Origin: Bacteroidota bacterium
Lineage (GTDB): Bacteria > Bacteroidota > Bacteroidia > Bacteroidales > F082
Assembly (NCBI GenBank): GCA_014382445.1
Contig: JACNJS010000011.1
Location: 1 to 40,605 of the forward strand
Length of the DNA: 40,605 nucleotides
Direction: 5' to 3'
Part shown: positions 26,761-35,247 of the stretch, piece by piece
How positions within the stretch are numbered: the first letter of the stretch is position 1
Layout of the letters: each line of letters starts with the position of its first letter
Program-made: the position numbers and the translations under genes
Notes under the pieces: generated by a model
The model's input: the letters and a program-made list of their open reading frames with translations, nothing else
Databases searched by the model: none
What the model was told of the DNA's origin: nothing

Positions 26761-27918
26761 TCAGTTTGAATAATGATTTTCATAAACTGACCTATAAAGA
26801 TCCAGCACATCTATCGCCATATTTTTCCAGGAAAACTTTTGAGATTGTTTATTTCCTTTTTTAATGAGATCGTCTCTAAGTTGCTTGTTATTCAATAGTT
26901 CAATTATACCCTCAGTTATTTCTTGGGGTTTATATGGATCGACGATGTAGGCCGCATCGCCCGATACCTCCGGCATTGAGGAAGTGTTGGAAGTTATAAC
27001 CGGAACGCCACAACGCATAGCTTCAAGCATTGGTATTCCAAAACTCTCGCGTAGCGATGGGTATAAAAATATACTACATAAGTTGTAAATAGCCGGTAAA
27101 TCAGTGTTTACAACATAACCGGTTAATAATATTCTTGATTTGAGGTCTTTGTCACCAATTTCAGAGAGTATTTTATCCAAAGCAGATTTTTCAAAATCCA
27201 ACATAACAAGAAACATATCATCTCCTGTTTTTTTCAGGTAATCAGAAAATGCTTTTAACACTCCGGGGGTGTTCTTCTTAGGATCGGTATTGCCAAGGAA
27301 GAAAAGAAACTTTTCAGGAAGATTATAAAGTTGTTTAACCCGATTTAGCTCATTTTGGTCATTAATATGTCTAAAATGTTCAGTTACACCATTGTAAATA
27401 GCTACAAGCCGTTCATCGTTTTCAGGTATACTGAAAAAATTGGCAATCCTTTTTCTTTCGAATTTGGAAACTGTAATGATACTATCACTTTTTTTTACAA
27501 CCCGTGGAACAACAAAACGCCTGTACATATTACCTGTTTTCTGGTACCATGTTCCTGCCTTGCTAAAAATACTGATGCTTTCCATGTATATTATATCATG
27601 CAATGTTGTAACGAGAGGCATGCCGGGAGAAATTGGTGCCGTATTACTGGTACAGTGTAAGATGTGGCAACCTTCTTTTTTTGCAGCTTTAGGGAGCGCT
27701 ATTTGTTCCCAGATAGGGTAGGGTCCTCCGTCAAGTTCAACGATTTTAAAATTTGGAGTTACTTTAAGTGCACATTTGTCTTTATCAGGTTTTACAAAAA
27801 CCACGTATTCGTTTTCTTTGTCCAGTTTTTGGAGTTCATTAATTAGCTCCAATGCTACCATATCCATGCCATGCTTCTTTTCCCGAAACAGTCGCTGACC
27901 TTCAATTCCAATTTTCAT
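26761..27918 (-). CDS. Glycosyltransferase family 4
   Basis: This 385-residue protein has the GT4 layout: N-terminal KIGIEGQRLFREKKHGMDM, HCTSNTAPISPGMPLVTTLHD, FFLGNTDPKKNTPGVLKAF at the start of the GT1-type domain, and the nucleotide-sugar site ESFGIPMLEAMRCGVPVI (about 287-305) with two glutamates spaced as usual. It has no transmembrane helix and is predicted to work at the cytoplasmic face of the membrane. Mannosyl- and similar transferases share this pattern; the sugar is not predictable. Confidence 0.93.
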   Translation of the reverse strand: MKIGIEGQRLFREKKHGMDMVALELINELQKLDKENEYVVFVKPDKDKCALKVTPNFKIVELDGGPYPIWEQIALPKAAKKEGCHILHCTSNTAPISPGMPLVTTLHDIIYMESISIFSKAGTWYQKTGNMYRRFVVPRVVKKSDSIITVSKFERKRIANFFSIPENDERLVAIYNGVTEHFRHINDQNELNRVKQLYNLPEKFLFFLGNTDPKKNTPGVLKAFSDYLKKTGDDMFLVMLDFEKSALDKILSEIGDKDLKSRILLTGYVVNTDLPAIYNLCSIFLYPSLRESFGIPMLEAMRCGVPVITSNTSSMPEVSGDAAYIVDPYKPQEITEGIIELLNNKQLRDDLIKKGNKQSQKFSWKNMAIDVLDLYRSVYENHYSN

Positions 27919-27943
27919 GATAGTTAGATTTATTTATCAATGA

Positions 27944-29107
27944 TTAAGTACCATGCTCAGTATGAATAAATTTCTTATTTGCACCCCGGATATTACATAA
28001 TGAGAGAAACATTAAAAAGAAGGCTAAAGGTAATGTAAAAATCGCTTTTACTGTATTTGCGTTATAAAATTTTACAGGTATCGAAAAAATAAGTGCAAGA
28101 ATACACGTTACTAAAACTCCCAACCAGATAAAACTCCATTGTATTGGATTAATAAATATGGAAATCAAATTGATAAGTAATAATAAGCCTAGTAGCATTA
28201 CCCTTGGTGGTTGAATGAATTGAATAGCTTTATCAAAATAATCAAAATTACCGTACAATATTAAATGTTTTATTGATGTAATAAAATCCATACTAAAATA
28301 GTGTAACTGTGCTGAAAGCCACCTTCTTCGCTGTTTTGAGAAAACTTCAGCTTTTTGGACCTTTTCATCATAAACGATTGCATCATTAAGAAACTCAATT
28401 CTGATTTTCTCCCTTAGCATTTGCAGTTCAATTTCCTTATCAAAGCCACCCACTGCCTTGATAGACTTCATCATTTTTTTAAAATATTTATAATCCATAG
28501 CCATACCCGAACCTATTAAAGCAGCTGATAATCCCAATACCCGATGCCCCTTTCTAAAAATCTTGTTATTAACTTCTTCACTTATCGCATCTAGAATAGC
28601 GAAGGGTGTATTAAAATTTTTTGCAACCCTATGGCCCTGAACTGCAATATATCCTTCACTAAATGCATTGTTAATCTTAGAAATGAAGTTTGACTCCATC
28701 AAATTATCAGCATCCAGTACTAAGGCAACGTCATAAATATCGGGAAGTTGATCCATTGCCTTATTAAGTGCTTTTGACTTTGTACTTAATTTAAAGGATA
28801 CTTCAATAACCTGAATTGGTAATTTGCGTAAAGCTTCTATTGTTTCTTTTCTGAATGAGTCGGCTATCACAATAACATCGTACATTTCAGTTGGGTAGTC
28901 TTGGTTAAGTGCATCCTGGGCTACTTCAATTATAACCTGATCTTCTTTGTAACCCGGAATTAATACAGCATATTTTAGTTTTTTTGCCGATGTAGTTTTT
29001 TTTGTCCGGGCAGAAAAAAGACTGGCAAAACTGAATATAAATATATAAAGTGCTGCAAATCCTAAATAGGCTAATAAAATGAACTGGATAATTTGAAGAA
29101 ATATCAT
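27944..29107 (-). CDS. Membrane glycosyltransferase family 2 (copy 1 of a tandem pair)
   Basis: This 387-residue protein has an N-terminal transmembrane helix (about 8-32), the GT2 core with IPGYKED and LDADN (131-135), the QRRRW motif (259-263) typical of processive or membrane GT2 enzymes, and C-terminal transmembrane helices (about 300-375). It aligns along its length with the next gene, including the shared block EVSFKLSTK and IFRKGH. The start is 2 bp after that gene's stop. Sugar and linkage are unknown. Confidence 0.9.
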   Translation of the reverse strand: MIFLQIIQFILLAYLGFAALYIFIFSFASLFSARTKKTTSAKKLKYAVLIPGYKEDQVIIEVAQDALNQDYPTEMYDVIVIADSFRKETIEALRKLPIQVIEVSFKLSTKSKALNKAMDQLPDIYDVALVLDADNLMESNFISKINNAFSEGYIAVQGHRVAKNFNTPFAILDAISEEVNNKIFRKGHRVLGLSAALIGSGMAMDYKYFKKMMKSIKAVGGFDKEIELQMLREKIRIEFLNDAIVYDEKVQKAEVFSKQRRRWLSAQLHYFSMDFITSIKHLILYGNFDYFDKAIQFIQPPRVMLLGLLLLINLISIFINPIQWSFIWLGVLVTCILALIFSIPVKFYNANTVKAIFTLPLAFFLMFLSLCNIRGANKKFIHTEHGT

Positions 29108-29109
29108 AG

Positions 29110-30333
29110 CTATAGATTTTTAATTCGTTCTCTAATCCTTTCATTCTTAGTATGGTTAGCAGTATGATGTGGTGTTGGGCTTAATCTATTATGACCTAGT
29201 TTAATTTTAAACAACGCAAGCGCCATCATTAAAAACCCATATGGTAAACTTAGTAATGCAAGCAAGGTTTGTTTATTATAAAATCGTTTAGGTACTGAAA
29301 TAACTAGAGCCAAAACAAAAGCTAAAAAAACGACGAGCCAGGAATAAAAAAGGAATCCTCTATTAAAAAATGAAGATAGTACCGCAATAATAAAAGTAAT
29401 TCCAAGCATTAATATTCTGGGGGCGAGCAATAATTGAAGCATTTTATCAAAAAAATCGAAATTTGAGTGCTTAAAAAGCTCATAAATTGATTTAAAAATA
29501 TATGTACGAGCATAAAATATTTGTGAAGAAATCCACCTGGAACGTTGCTTAACAAAAACTTTAGAGTTAGTCACCTTTTCATCATAAACATAAACATCGT
29601 TAAGAAAATCGATCTTGATTCGATTAAGAAATAATTTGATTTCCAGCTCTTTATCTTCATCTGCGTAGGTGTCGATAGTTTTCATTATTGACCGGTACAG
29701 TTTATATTCAAATGCCATTCCTGAGCCAATTAATGCTGAAGATATACCTAAAGCGATATGTCCTTTTCTGAAAATAGTATTATTAATTTCTTCACTTAAA
29801 GCATCTAAAATGGCAAATGAAGTATCCTGGTTTTTGGCAACACGATGGCACTGGATAGCTTTACTTCCATTTGCCATAGCATTATTAACTTTTAGGATAA
29901 GGTCATCATCCATTATATTATCGGCATCCAAAATTATCACTCCATCATATTCTTCAGTTATTGCTTGTAATGCTTTATTTATTGATCTGGCCTTAGTACT
30001 AAGCTTAAAAGAAACTTCGATACATTGTATGTTATCTTCATTTTGCAGTAACTCAATTGTTTCGCGTTTAAATGAATCAGCAATTACATAAACATCGTAT
30101 AAATCAGAAGGATAATCTTGTTTTAATGCTTCGGTTGCTGTATTTATAATTATTTTATCCTCTTTATAAGCAGGTATAAGAATTAAAAATTTTCTCAATC
30201 TATTTGTACTTGTTTTTCCGCCATATTTATAAAAGAATGAAGCAATTGCATAAAACAATAAATAAACTGCATAGAAACCTGAATATATCAAAAAAAGATA
30301 TTGAATAAAATTTAAAAAGTTCAATGCAGTCAT
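29110..30333 (-). CDS. Membrane glycosyltransferase family 2 (copy 2 of a tandem pair)
   Basis: This 407-residue protein mirrors its neighbour: N-terminal helix (about 10-35), IPAYKED, LDADN (135-139), QRSRW (263-267) and C-terminal transmembrane helices (about 295-375). The C-terminal tail after about 385 is basic and rich in N, H and R. Shared blocks with the neighbour (IADSF, EVSFKLSTK, GSGMA, YDEKV) show a tandem duplication. Both copies keep their catalytic motifs, so they may now add different sugars or act as a pair. Confidence 0.9.
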   Translation of the reverse strand: MTALNFLNFIQYLFLIYSGFYAVYLLFYAIASFFYKYGGKTSTNRLRKFLILIPAYKEDKIIINTATEALKQDYPSDLYDVYVIADSFKRETIELLQNEDNIQCIEVSFKLSTKARSINKALQAITEEYDGVIILDADNIMDDDLILKVNNAMANGSKAIQCHRVAKNQDTSFAILDALSEEINNTIFRKGHIALGISSALIGSGMAFEYKLYRSIMKTIDTYADEDKELEIKLFLNRIKIDFLNDVYVYDEKVTNSKVFVKQRSRWISSQIFYARTYIFKSIYELFKHSNFDFFDKMLQLLLAPRILMLGITFIIAVLSSFFNRGFLFYSWLVVFLAFVLALVISVPKRFYNKQTLLALLSLPYGFLMMALALFKIKLGHNRLSPTPHHTANHTKNERIRERIKNL

Positions 30334-30374
30334 GTAATTTAATTTTTATTTAAAATTAAAGATAATATTTAAAT

Positions 30375-31304
30375 TTAAAGTTTAGGGTTTTCATATATTT
30401 CCTGATTAAATAAATTCTTCAGATGCCATCCAATTGCCTTATAATATGCCAAAAATAGTATAACTTTACCTTTAAGTAGGAACTTAAAAGCATTTTTTGG
30501 GATGGCTACAAATAGCTGGTATCCTAACCCAAGATAGAATTCACGACCATGAATATTTCGCCTCATAAAAACAAGGCGGTTTCGGTTTTGATAATAAATT
30601 TTTAATGCACTTAATTTCCCGGTTGATATCGACTCTTTATGAAGTACGTAGGAATTATGAACATAAAACATGGAATATCCTGCGTTAGATATTCGTGCGC
30701 ACCAATCAGCTTCTTCATAGTATAAAAAGAAAATGTATGACATTAGCCCAACTTCTTTTACAACCCGAATTGGCACCATCATAGCAGCTCCGTGGGCGTA
30801 GGCAGTTTCCCTGTCTTGTTCAAACTGACCTGTATCTTTTTGGCGAAAACCGATTGCTGTATTACGCATTGTGATGTTGTTAATTGGAGTGAAGCCTGCG
30901 TATTGTATAGTGTCGGGTTGGTAATAGAACTTAATCTTCGGACTCACAGCGCCAATTTTCGGATTCTTTTCAAGTTTTTCAATTAATGGTTCCATAAAGT
31001 TTGGCGGAACTTCAATATCATTGTTAAGCAACATAACATATTCACCTTTTGCTCGCATTAACCCAAAATTATTTCCTGCTGCAAAGCCGTAATTTATAGG
31101 GTTAGGTATATATATTATATTTGGATAGCGCTGTTTAATTATCGAAGGGTCATCCTCTGTAGAATTATTGTCGACAACTATCACCTCGAAATTAGGATAT
31201 GATATTTTGTTTAACGACTCGATAAAGGCACAAGTTACCTCCGATTGGTTGTAGTTAACCGTGATAATTGAAACCAGAGGGTAATATGTTCTTTTAGTTG
31301 CCAT
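30375..31304 (-). CDS. Glycosyltransferase family 2, rhamnosyltransferase-like (copy 1 of a tandem pair)
   Basis: This 309-residue protein has the GT2 donor motifs VVDNNSTED (43-51) and LLNNDIEVP (92-100), GAAMMVPIRVV, and the FFLYYEEADWCAR segment carrying the probable catalytic base. A single membrane-associated hydrophobic stretch lies near the C-terminus (about 270-295). The pattern matches WbbL/RfbF-type rhamnosyl- or similar transferases. The gene upstream is a clear paralogue and ends 9 bp before this start. Confidence 0.9.
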   Translation of the reverse strand: MATKRTYYPLVSIITVNYNQSEVTCAFIESLNKISYPNFEVIVVDNNSTEDDPSIIKQRYPNIIYIPNPINYGFAAGNNFGLMRAKGEYVMLLNNDIEVPPNFMEPLIEKLEKNPKIGAVSPKIKFYYQPDTIQYAGFTPINNITMRNTAIGFRQKDTGQFEQDRETAYAHGAAMMVPIRVVKEVGLMSYIFFLYYEEADWCARISNAGYSMFYVHNSYVLHKESISTGKLSALKIYYQNRNRLVFMRRNIHGREFYLGLGYQLFVAIPKNAFKFLLKGKVILFLAYYKAIGWHLKNLFNQEIYENPKL

Positions 31305-31313
31305 TAACCTAAA

Positions 31314-32252
31314 TTATATACCATCGGATTTTAGCGCAGGTAGCTCAAATATAATACCACTGCGATGGGTCAGATTCCACCAAACAGCTTTCCAGAATGC
31401 CCATACAAGATCGAATCTCAATATCATTGCATAACCTAATGTAATTCGTGGGGTGGATAGTACGTAAATATAAATTAAGGCAAATATTTTTCTAATCCCA
31501 AAAGTATTTCTTCGAGCAAATAAAATACGGCCCCGTGTTAAATAATAAATTTTAAACGGACTGTCGTTACCCGTTGATACGGATTCTTTATGATAAACAA
31601 GTGATTTTCCCTGATAATATGTGCTATAGCCTGCTCGTTTAATATGAGCGGCCCAATCGTGTTCTTCGTAATACAAAAAGAAAATATCAGCCATCATGCC
31701 AACTTCCTTAATTACTTTTAAAGGAACCATCATTGCAGCCCCAAAAATAGATCCGGATTCGCTTACATTTGAAAATTGTCCTAAGTCTTTTTTCCCATAA
31801 CCAATACCGAAATTCCTTATCGTTATAAAGTTAAATGGTGTATATCCACCGTGCTGAATTATCCCGGGCAAATAATAATATTGAACGCGAGGATTAACCA
31901 TTCCAATTTTAGGATCCGATTCCAGTAGGTCTACCATTGGCTCAAGAAATCCAGGCTCAACCTCAGTATCATTATTGAGGAATAGAATATATTTACCCTT
32001 ACAATGAGGGAGAGCAACATTGTTACCACCAGCAAAACCAAGGTTACTATCAGTTTTTAATAATTTGATATAAGGGTATCGTTCCTTAATAATATCGGGA
32101 TTATCACTTTGTGAATCATTATCAACAACAAAAACCTCAACATTTTCGTAAGTTATACGTTGGAGTGAATTCAAAAATTCACAAGTTACTTCCGATTGGT
32201 TATAATTTACAGTTATTACTGAAACCAATGGTTGACTAATTTTTGATTCCAT
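31314..32252 (-). CDS. Glycosyltransferase family 2, rhamnosyltransferase-like (copy 2 of a tandem pair)
   Basis: This 312-residue protein carries VVDNDSQSD (42-50), FLNNDTEVEP (91-100), GAAMMVPLKVI and FFLYYEEHDWAAH. It aligns with its neighbour from end to end (VSVITVNYNQSEVTC against VSIITVNYNQSEVTC). Both retain the catalytic motifs. Cytoplasmic face of the inner membrane is the likely location. Confidence 0.9.
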   Translation of the reverse strand: MESKISQPLVSVITVNYNQSEVTCEFLNSLQRITYENVEVFVVDNDSQSDNPDIIKERYPYIKLLKTDSNLGFAGGNNVALPHCKGKYILFLNNDTEVEPGFLEPMVDLLESDPKIGMVNPRVQYYYLPGIIQHGGYTPFNFITIRNFGIGYGKKDLGQFSNVSESGSIFGAAMMVPLKVIKEVGMMADIFFLYYEEHDWAAHIKRAGYSTYYQGKSLVYHKESVSTGNDSPFKIYYLTRGRILFARRNTFGIRKIFALIYIYVLSTPRITLGYAMILRFDLVWAFWKAVWWNLTHRSGIIFELPALKSDGI

Positions 32253-32267
32253 AGAATATTTAAAGAA

Positions 32268-33761
32268 TTAATCTTTTATAAAAAGTGATTGAGGTGACTT
32301 ACCGATAGATTCCAGATAAGAATATTCGCGGTCTAATTGTTGAGCCATAAAAATGAATGTCCAGCTTAAATACACTATTATACCTGTTGGCATTTGCCCT
32401 AGAACCCCATTGCCATAACTTGCACCCATGATTCCTGCGTAGCCGGCAATAAGTGCTCCAAGTATTCCGGCCAGTTCAACATTCTTAACTCTAACCATTA
32501 TCAGGTAAAACCCTTTCAAAAGTATGTATGAAAGAATTAACACATGGATGAATAATCCAACAATCCCCATTTCGGCCCAAATCTGTACATACCAACTATC
32601 GGTAGCAACGTTTGCAAGGAATCCTTGTGGGGAGAAACGTAGTCCCCAGTTACCAGCAGCCCCCACTCCGCCACCAAAAGGTTTATCAGCTAAATACGCC
32701 TTTAATATTGCTCTGTTTTCAAGTCGAACTTGGTAAGATGCATCGAGTTCGGGTCTGAAGGCTGTTCTTAACCTTGCGATTTGGTAGTAATTATCTCCAA
32801 TAAATGTGAAAGCAAAGAAAACGTAAAACATCGTCATAAGAATTCCACCCAAAATAAATATTCGAAAGTTTCTTCTTAGAATTAAATATACAACTCCACC
32901 AATCATTGGAATAATAATTGCGCCTCGTGTACCCGACATAAACATGCCCCACATGCCCATAATTCCAACAATAAGAAAGAAAATTTTATTTCTCTTACCT
33001 TTAATACTTGTTGCCAATATTATACCAACAGTACCTGCTGCACCCTGTGCTGCGCCAAATTGACCAGCATCACTAAAAAATGAGAAGGAGCGTAGCCTGT
33101 TATCGATTAAGTGAGTAACAGCACCTACAGTATCAAGCCAATACTTTTCTGCACCATCGAGGTCTATATATAATTGTTGTGCTCCTTTTAAAGTACCAAG
33201 TATTGTAAAGATTCCCCAGATATATAATAAAAGATAAAGGAATCGAAGCCGGTTAAATACAAGCAGAGCCAGAGGAACTAATAGTAGAGGATAAAGTGCT
33301 AATCCCCTCATTGCATAAAACCATGCTGCTTGACTTAAGGCAAGAGGATTGAAAAGTTCAAGCACTGTAAAAGCAAACCAAAAAAACATTAAATATGTAA
33401 TCTCACGATTAGCCTGGCCTATGTTTAATCCATCATAAAAATTCTTAAAAAAAAATGCTACGTATGTAATAACAAGTATGCCATCAATTCCTAACCCAAA
33501 AGGTACTCCTCGGATATAACGAGAAAGCCCGATGGCTATAAATGAGAATATTAACAAAGTATTAATTCCTATGGCAGGATTGTTGAAAAGGCGATTAAAG
33601 AATATTAACCCTGGTATAAGAATTATTAGTCCTATTACAATAAAAATCCCCCCCTTGGCTATCAAATAACTCAATAATACAGATAATACAATCATTGCTG
33701 CAATAATTGCAGGGTGTTGTAATTTTGCTGCACCTGTTCTATCTTTTATTGTGTCAAACAT
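32268..33761 (-). CDS. O-antigen polymerase/ligase family membrane protein (Wzy or WaaL type)
   Basis: This 497-residue protein has about 12 hydrophobic helices and the O-antigen ligase/polymerase family arrangement, with a large periplasmic loop containing the ARLRTAFRPELDASYQVR region and FGGGVGAAGNWG, preceded by MSGTRGAIIIPM. Sequence alone does not separate a Wzy polymerase from a WaaL-type ligase, and both share this domain. Position next to the flippase and co-polymerase favours a Wzy polymerase that links repeat units at the periplasmic face. Confidence 0.82.
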   Translation of the reverse strand: MFDTIKDRTGAAKLQHPAIIAAMIVLSVLLSYLIAKGGIFIVIGLIILIPGLIFFNRLFNNPAIGINTLLIFSFIAIGLSRYIRGVPFGLGIDGILVITYVAFFFKNFYDGLNIGQANREITYLMFFWFAFTVLELFNPLALSQAAWFYAMRGLALYPLLLVPLALLVFNRLRFLYLLLYIWGIFTILGTLKGAQQLYIDLDGAEKYWLDTVGAVTHLIDNRLRSFSFFSDAGQFGAAQGAAGTVGIILATSIKGKRNKIFFLIVGIMGMWGMFMSGTRGAIIIPMIGGVVYLILRRNFRIFILGGILMTMFYVFFAFTFIGDNYYQIARLRTAFRPELDASYQVRLENRAILKAYLADKPFGGGVGAAGNWGLRFSPQGFLANVATDSWYVQIWAEMGIVGLFIHVLILSYILLKGFYLIMVRVKNVELAGILGALIAGYAGIMGASYGNGVLGQMPTGIIVYLSWTFIFMAQQLDREYSYLESIGKSPQSLFIKD

Positions 33762-33821
33762 AGGAGCTAAAAATAATAAATTTATTTGAAACAGAAACTG
33801 TTTGGAAATTAGCGTTTTCGA

Positions 33822-35243
33822 TTATTTTTTTATAAAAAAGTTTGCATAAAACATTAGCCCACCTGAAAATATTAATCTGATCTTAATGTTAAGCGCTTTT
33901 TTTAGGAAGTGAGTCCCAACAACAATTCCAACAATTGTAAAAAGAATTGTTACAACGGCAACCATATCAAGTAGAGTGATCATTGTAAACATAGAGGCCG
34001 TTTCTCCAATAATTTCAGGATTTGTGTACCCTATAAATAAAAGTGTAAGTACAGATGAGATAATCACTACATAATAAAGGCCAAAAACTACAATTGCGTC
34101 ACCTATTATATTTGAAAGCGTCATATATACAACTTTAATAAAATTTTGTTTTGGCATATTCACACTGTCGAGCGCAACCCCGGTAAACCTATCAATAGGT
34201 AGAAGTAAACCGTAAAAACAAAAAATCCTGAATACACTTGCTGTTTCTCTGTATTCCTCTCCTCCAAGTATTGTTACCAACTCTTCGGCAAATATAAACG
34301 AAGCAGCTAATATTGGTATTAGTAAGAATGTAAGTCCTCCTGCATTTTGATAATATATTTTTCTAACAAGATCTTTCTTTCCTTCAATACTTGCTTTCGA
34401 CATTTTTGGGAAGGCAGTCATGGCAAAACTCCTTACTGGTATTTCAATAATTTCGGTTAATTTAAGGGGAATACTATAAAGAGCAACTCCGGTAACGCCC
34501 ATAAACGGGCTTAATCCAAGTATGAATGTATCAGCACTTCTTAACAGATTCGATCCAATAAGTGTTCCTGAAGTGTATTTTCCAAAATTTAATATTAATT
34601 TGCTTGTTCGTTTTGTTGCTTTTAAAACAAATAATATTCCATCCCAGTTTAATAAAGATGCAATTAGTGAACTAACTATATTTGTGATAACGTAGGCCCA
34701 CATGATAACAAAAATGCCTGCGTGAAAATAGAAATAGTTTACTATCAGAAAAAGCATGAAAGAACCCACATTAATAATTCTGATAATGAGTATATAATCA
34801 AAACGCATCCTTGCCTGAAGTACTGATAAAGAATTATTAAATGGAAGGTTTATAATCGCTATTAAGGGAAACCAATTAAAGAATAGCAAGAATCCTGATT
34901 CCTGGATGTTTTCTGCAAATGAGTAGTTTATCAATACAACAACTATTATTAAAAACACAGTTGTAGTAAAGTTAATGGTATAGTTTGATCCTAACAGTTG
35001 TTTTCCTTCTACCTCGTCTGCACCAGATAAAAACCTAACAATTGCTGATCGGGTTAGCCCAAACCTAAGCATGTCAATGAAATTAAGGGTAGTAATAAAC
35101 AGAACCCACTCACCAAACTCGTAGGTTGGTAAACTGCGAACGAGCACAACAAACGAAAAAAAGCCTAGTACGGCTACTAACCCGTTGTTTGCTAATGAAA
35201 GAAAATTATGGTTTTTAAATATTTTAGCTAAATAATTAGCCAC
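33822..35243 (-). CDS. Wzx-type oligosaccharide flippase (polysaccharide biosynthesis membrane protein)
   Basis: This 473-residue protein has about 12-14 transmembrane helices and opens with FLSLANNGLVAVLGFFSFVVLVRSLP in separable blocks (NNGLVAVLGFFSFV, LVRSLPTYEFGEWV), the usual N-terminal pattern of the polysaccharide transporter family. Later blocks AMTAFPKMSKAS and FAEELVTILGGEEY also fit. It would flip undecaprenyl-linked repeat units across the inner membrane. It begins 4 bp after the LysM co-polymerase gene and precedes the polymerase/ligase gene by 60 bp. Confidence 0.9.
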   Translation of the reverse strand: MANYLAKIFKNHNFLSLANNGLVAVLGFFSFVVLVRSLPTYEFGEWVLFITTLNFIDMLRFGLTRSAIVRFLSGADEVEGKQLLGSNYTINFTTTVFLIIVVVLINYSFAENIQESGFLLFFNWFPLIAIINLPFNNSLSVLQARMRFDYILIIRIINVGSFMLFLIVNYFYFHAGIFVIMWAYVITNIVSSLIASLLNWDGILFVLKATKRTSKLILNFGKYTSGTLIGSNLLRSADTFILGLSPFMGVTGVALYSIPLKLTEIIEIPVRSFAMTAFPKMSKASIEGKKDLVRKIYYQNAGGLTFLLIPILAASFIFAEELVTILGGEEYRETASVFRIFCFYGLLLPIDRFTGVALDSVNMPKQNFIKVVYMTLSNIIGDAIVVFGLYYVVIISSVLTLLFIGYTNPEIIGETASMFTMITLLDMVAVVTILFTIVGIVVGTHFLKKALNIKIRLIFSGGLMFYANFFIKK

Positions 35244-35247
35244 AATT

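Noticed and set aside
27355-27846. Several plus-strand frames opposite the GT4 gene
   Set aside because: No motif or plausible start signal; they are antisense to conserved GT4 sequence.
33789-33803. Inverted repeat AAACAG-AAA-CTGTTT between the flippase and polymerase genes considered as a terminator or operator
   Set aside because: The stem is only 6 bp, AT-rich, with a 3-base loop and no T-run; likely chance.
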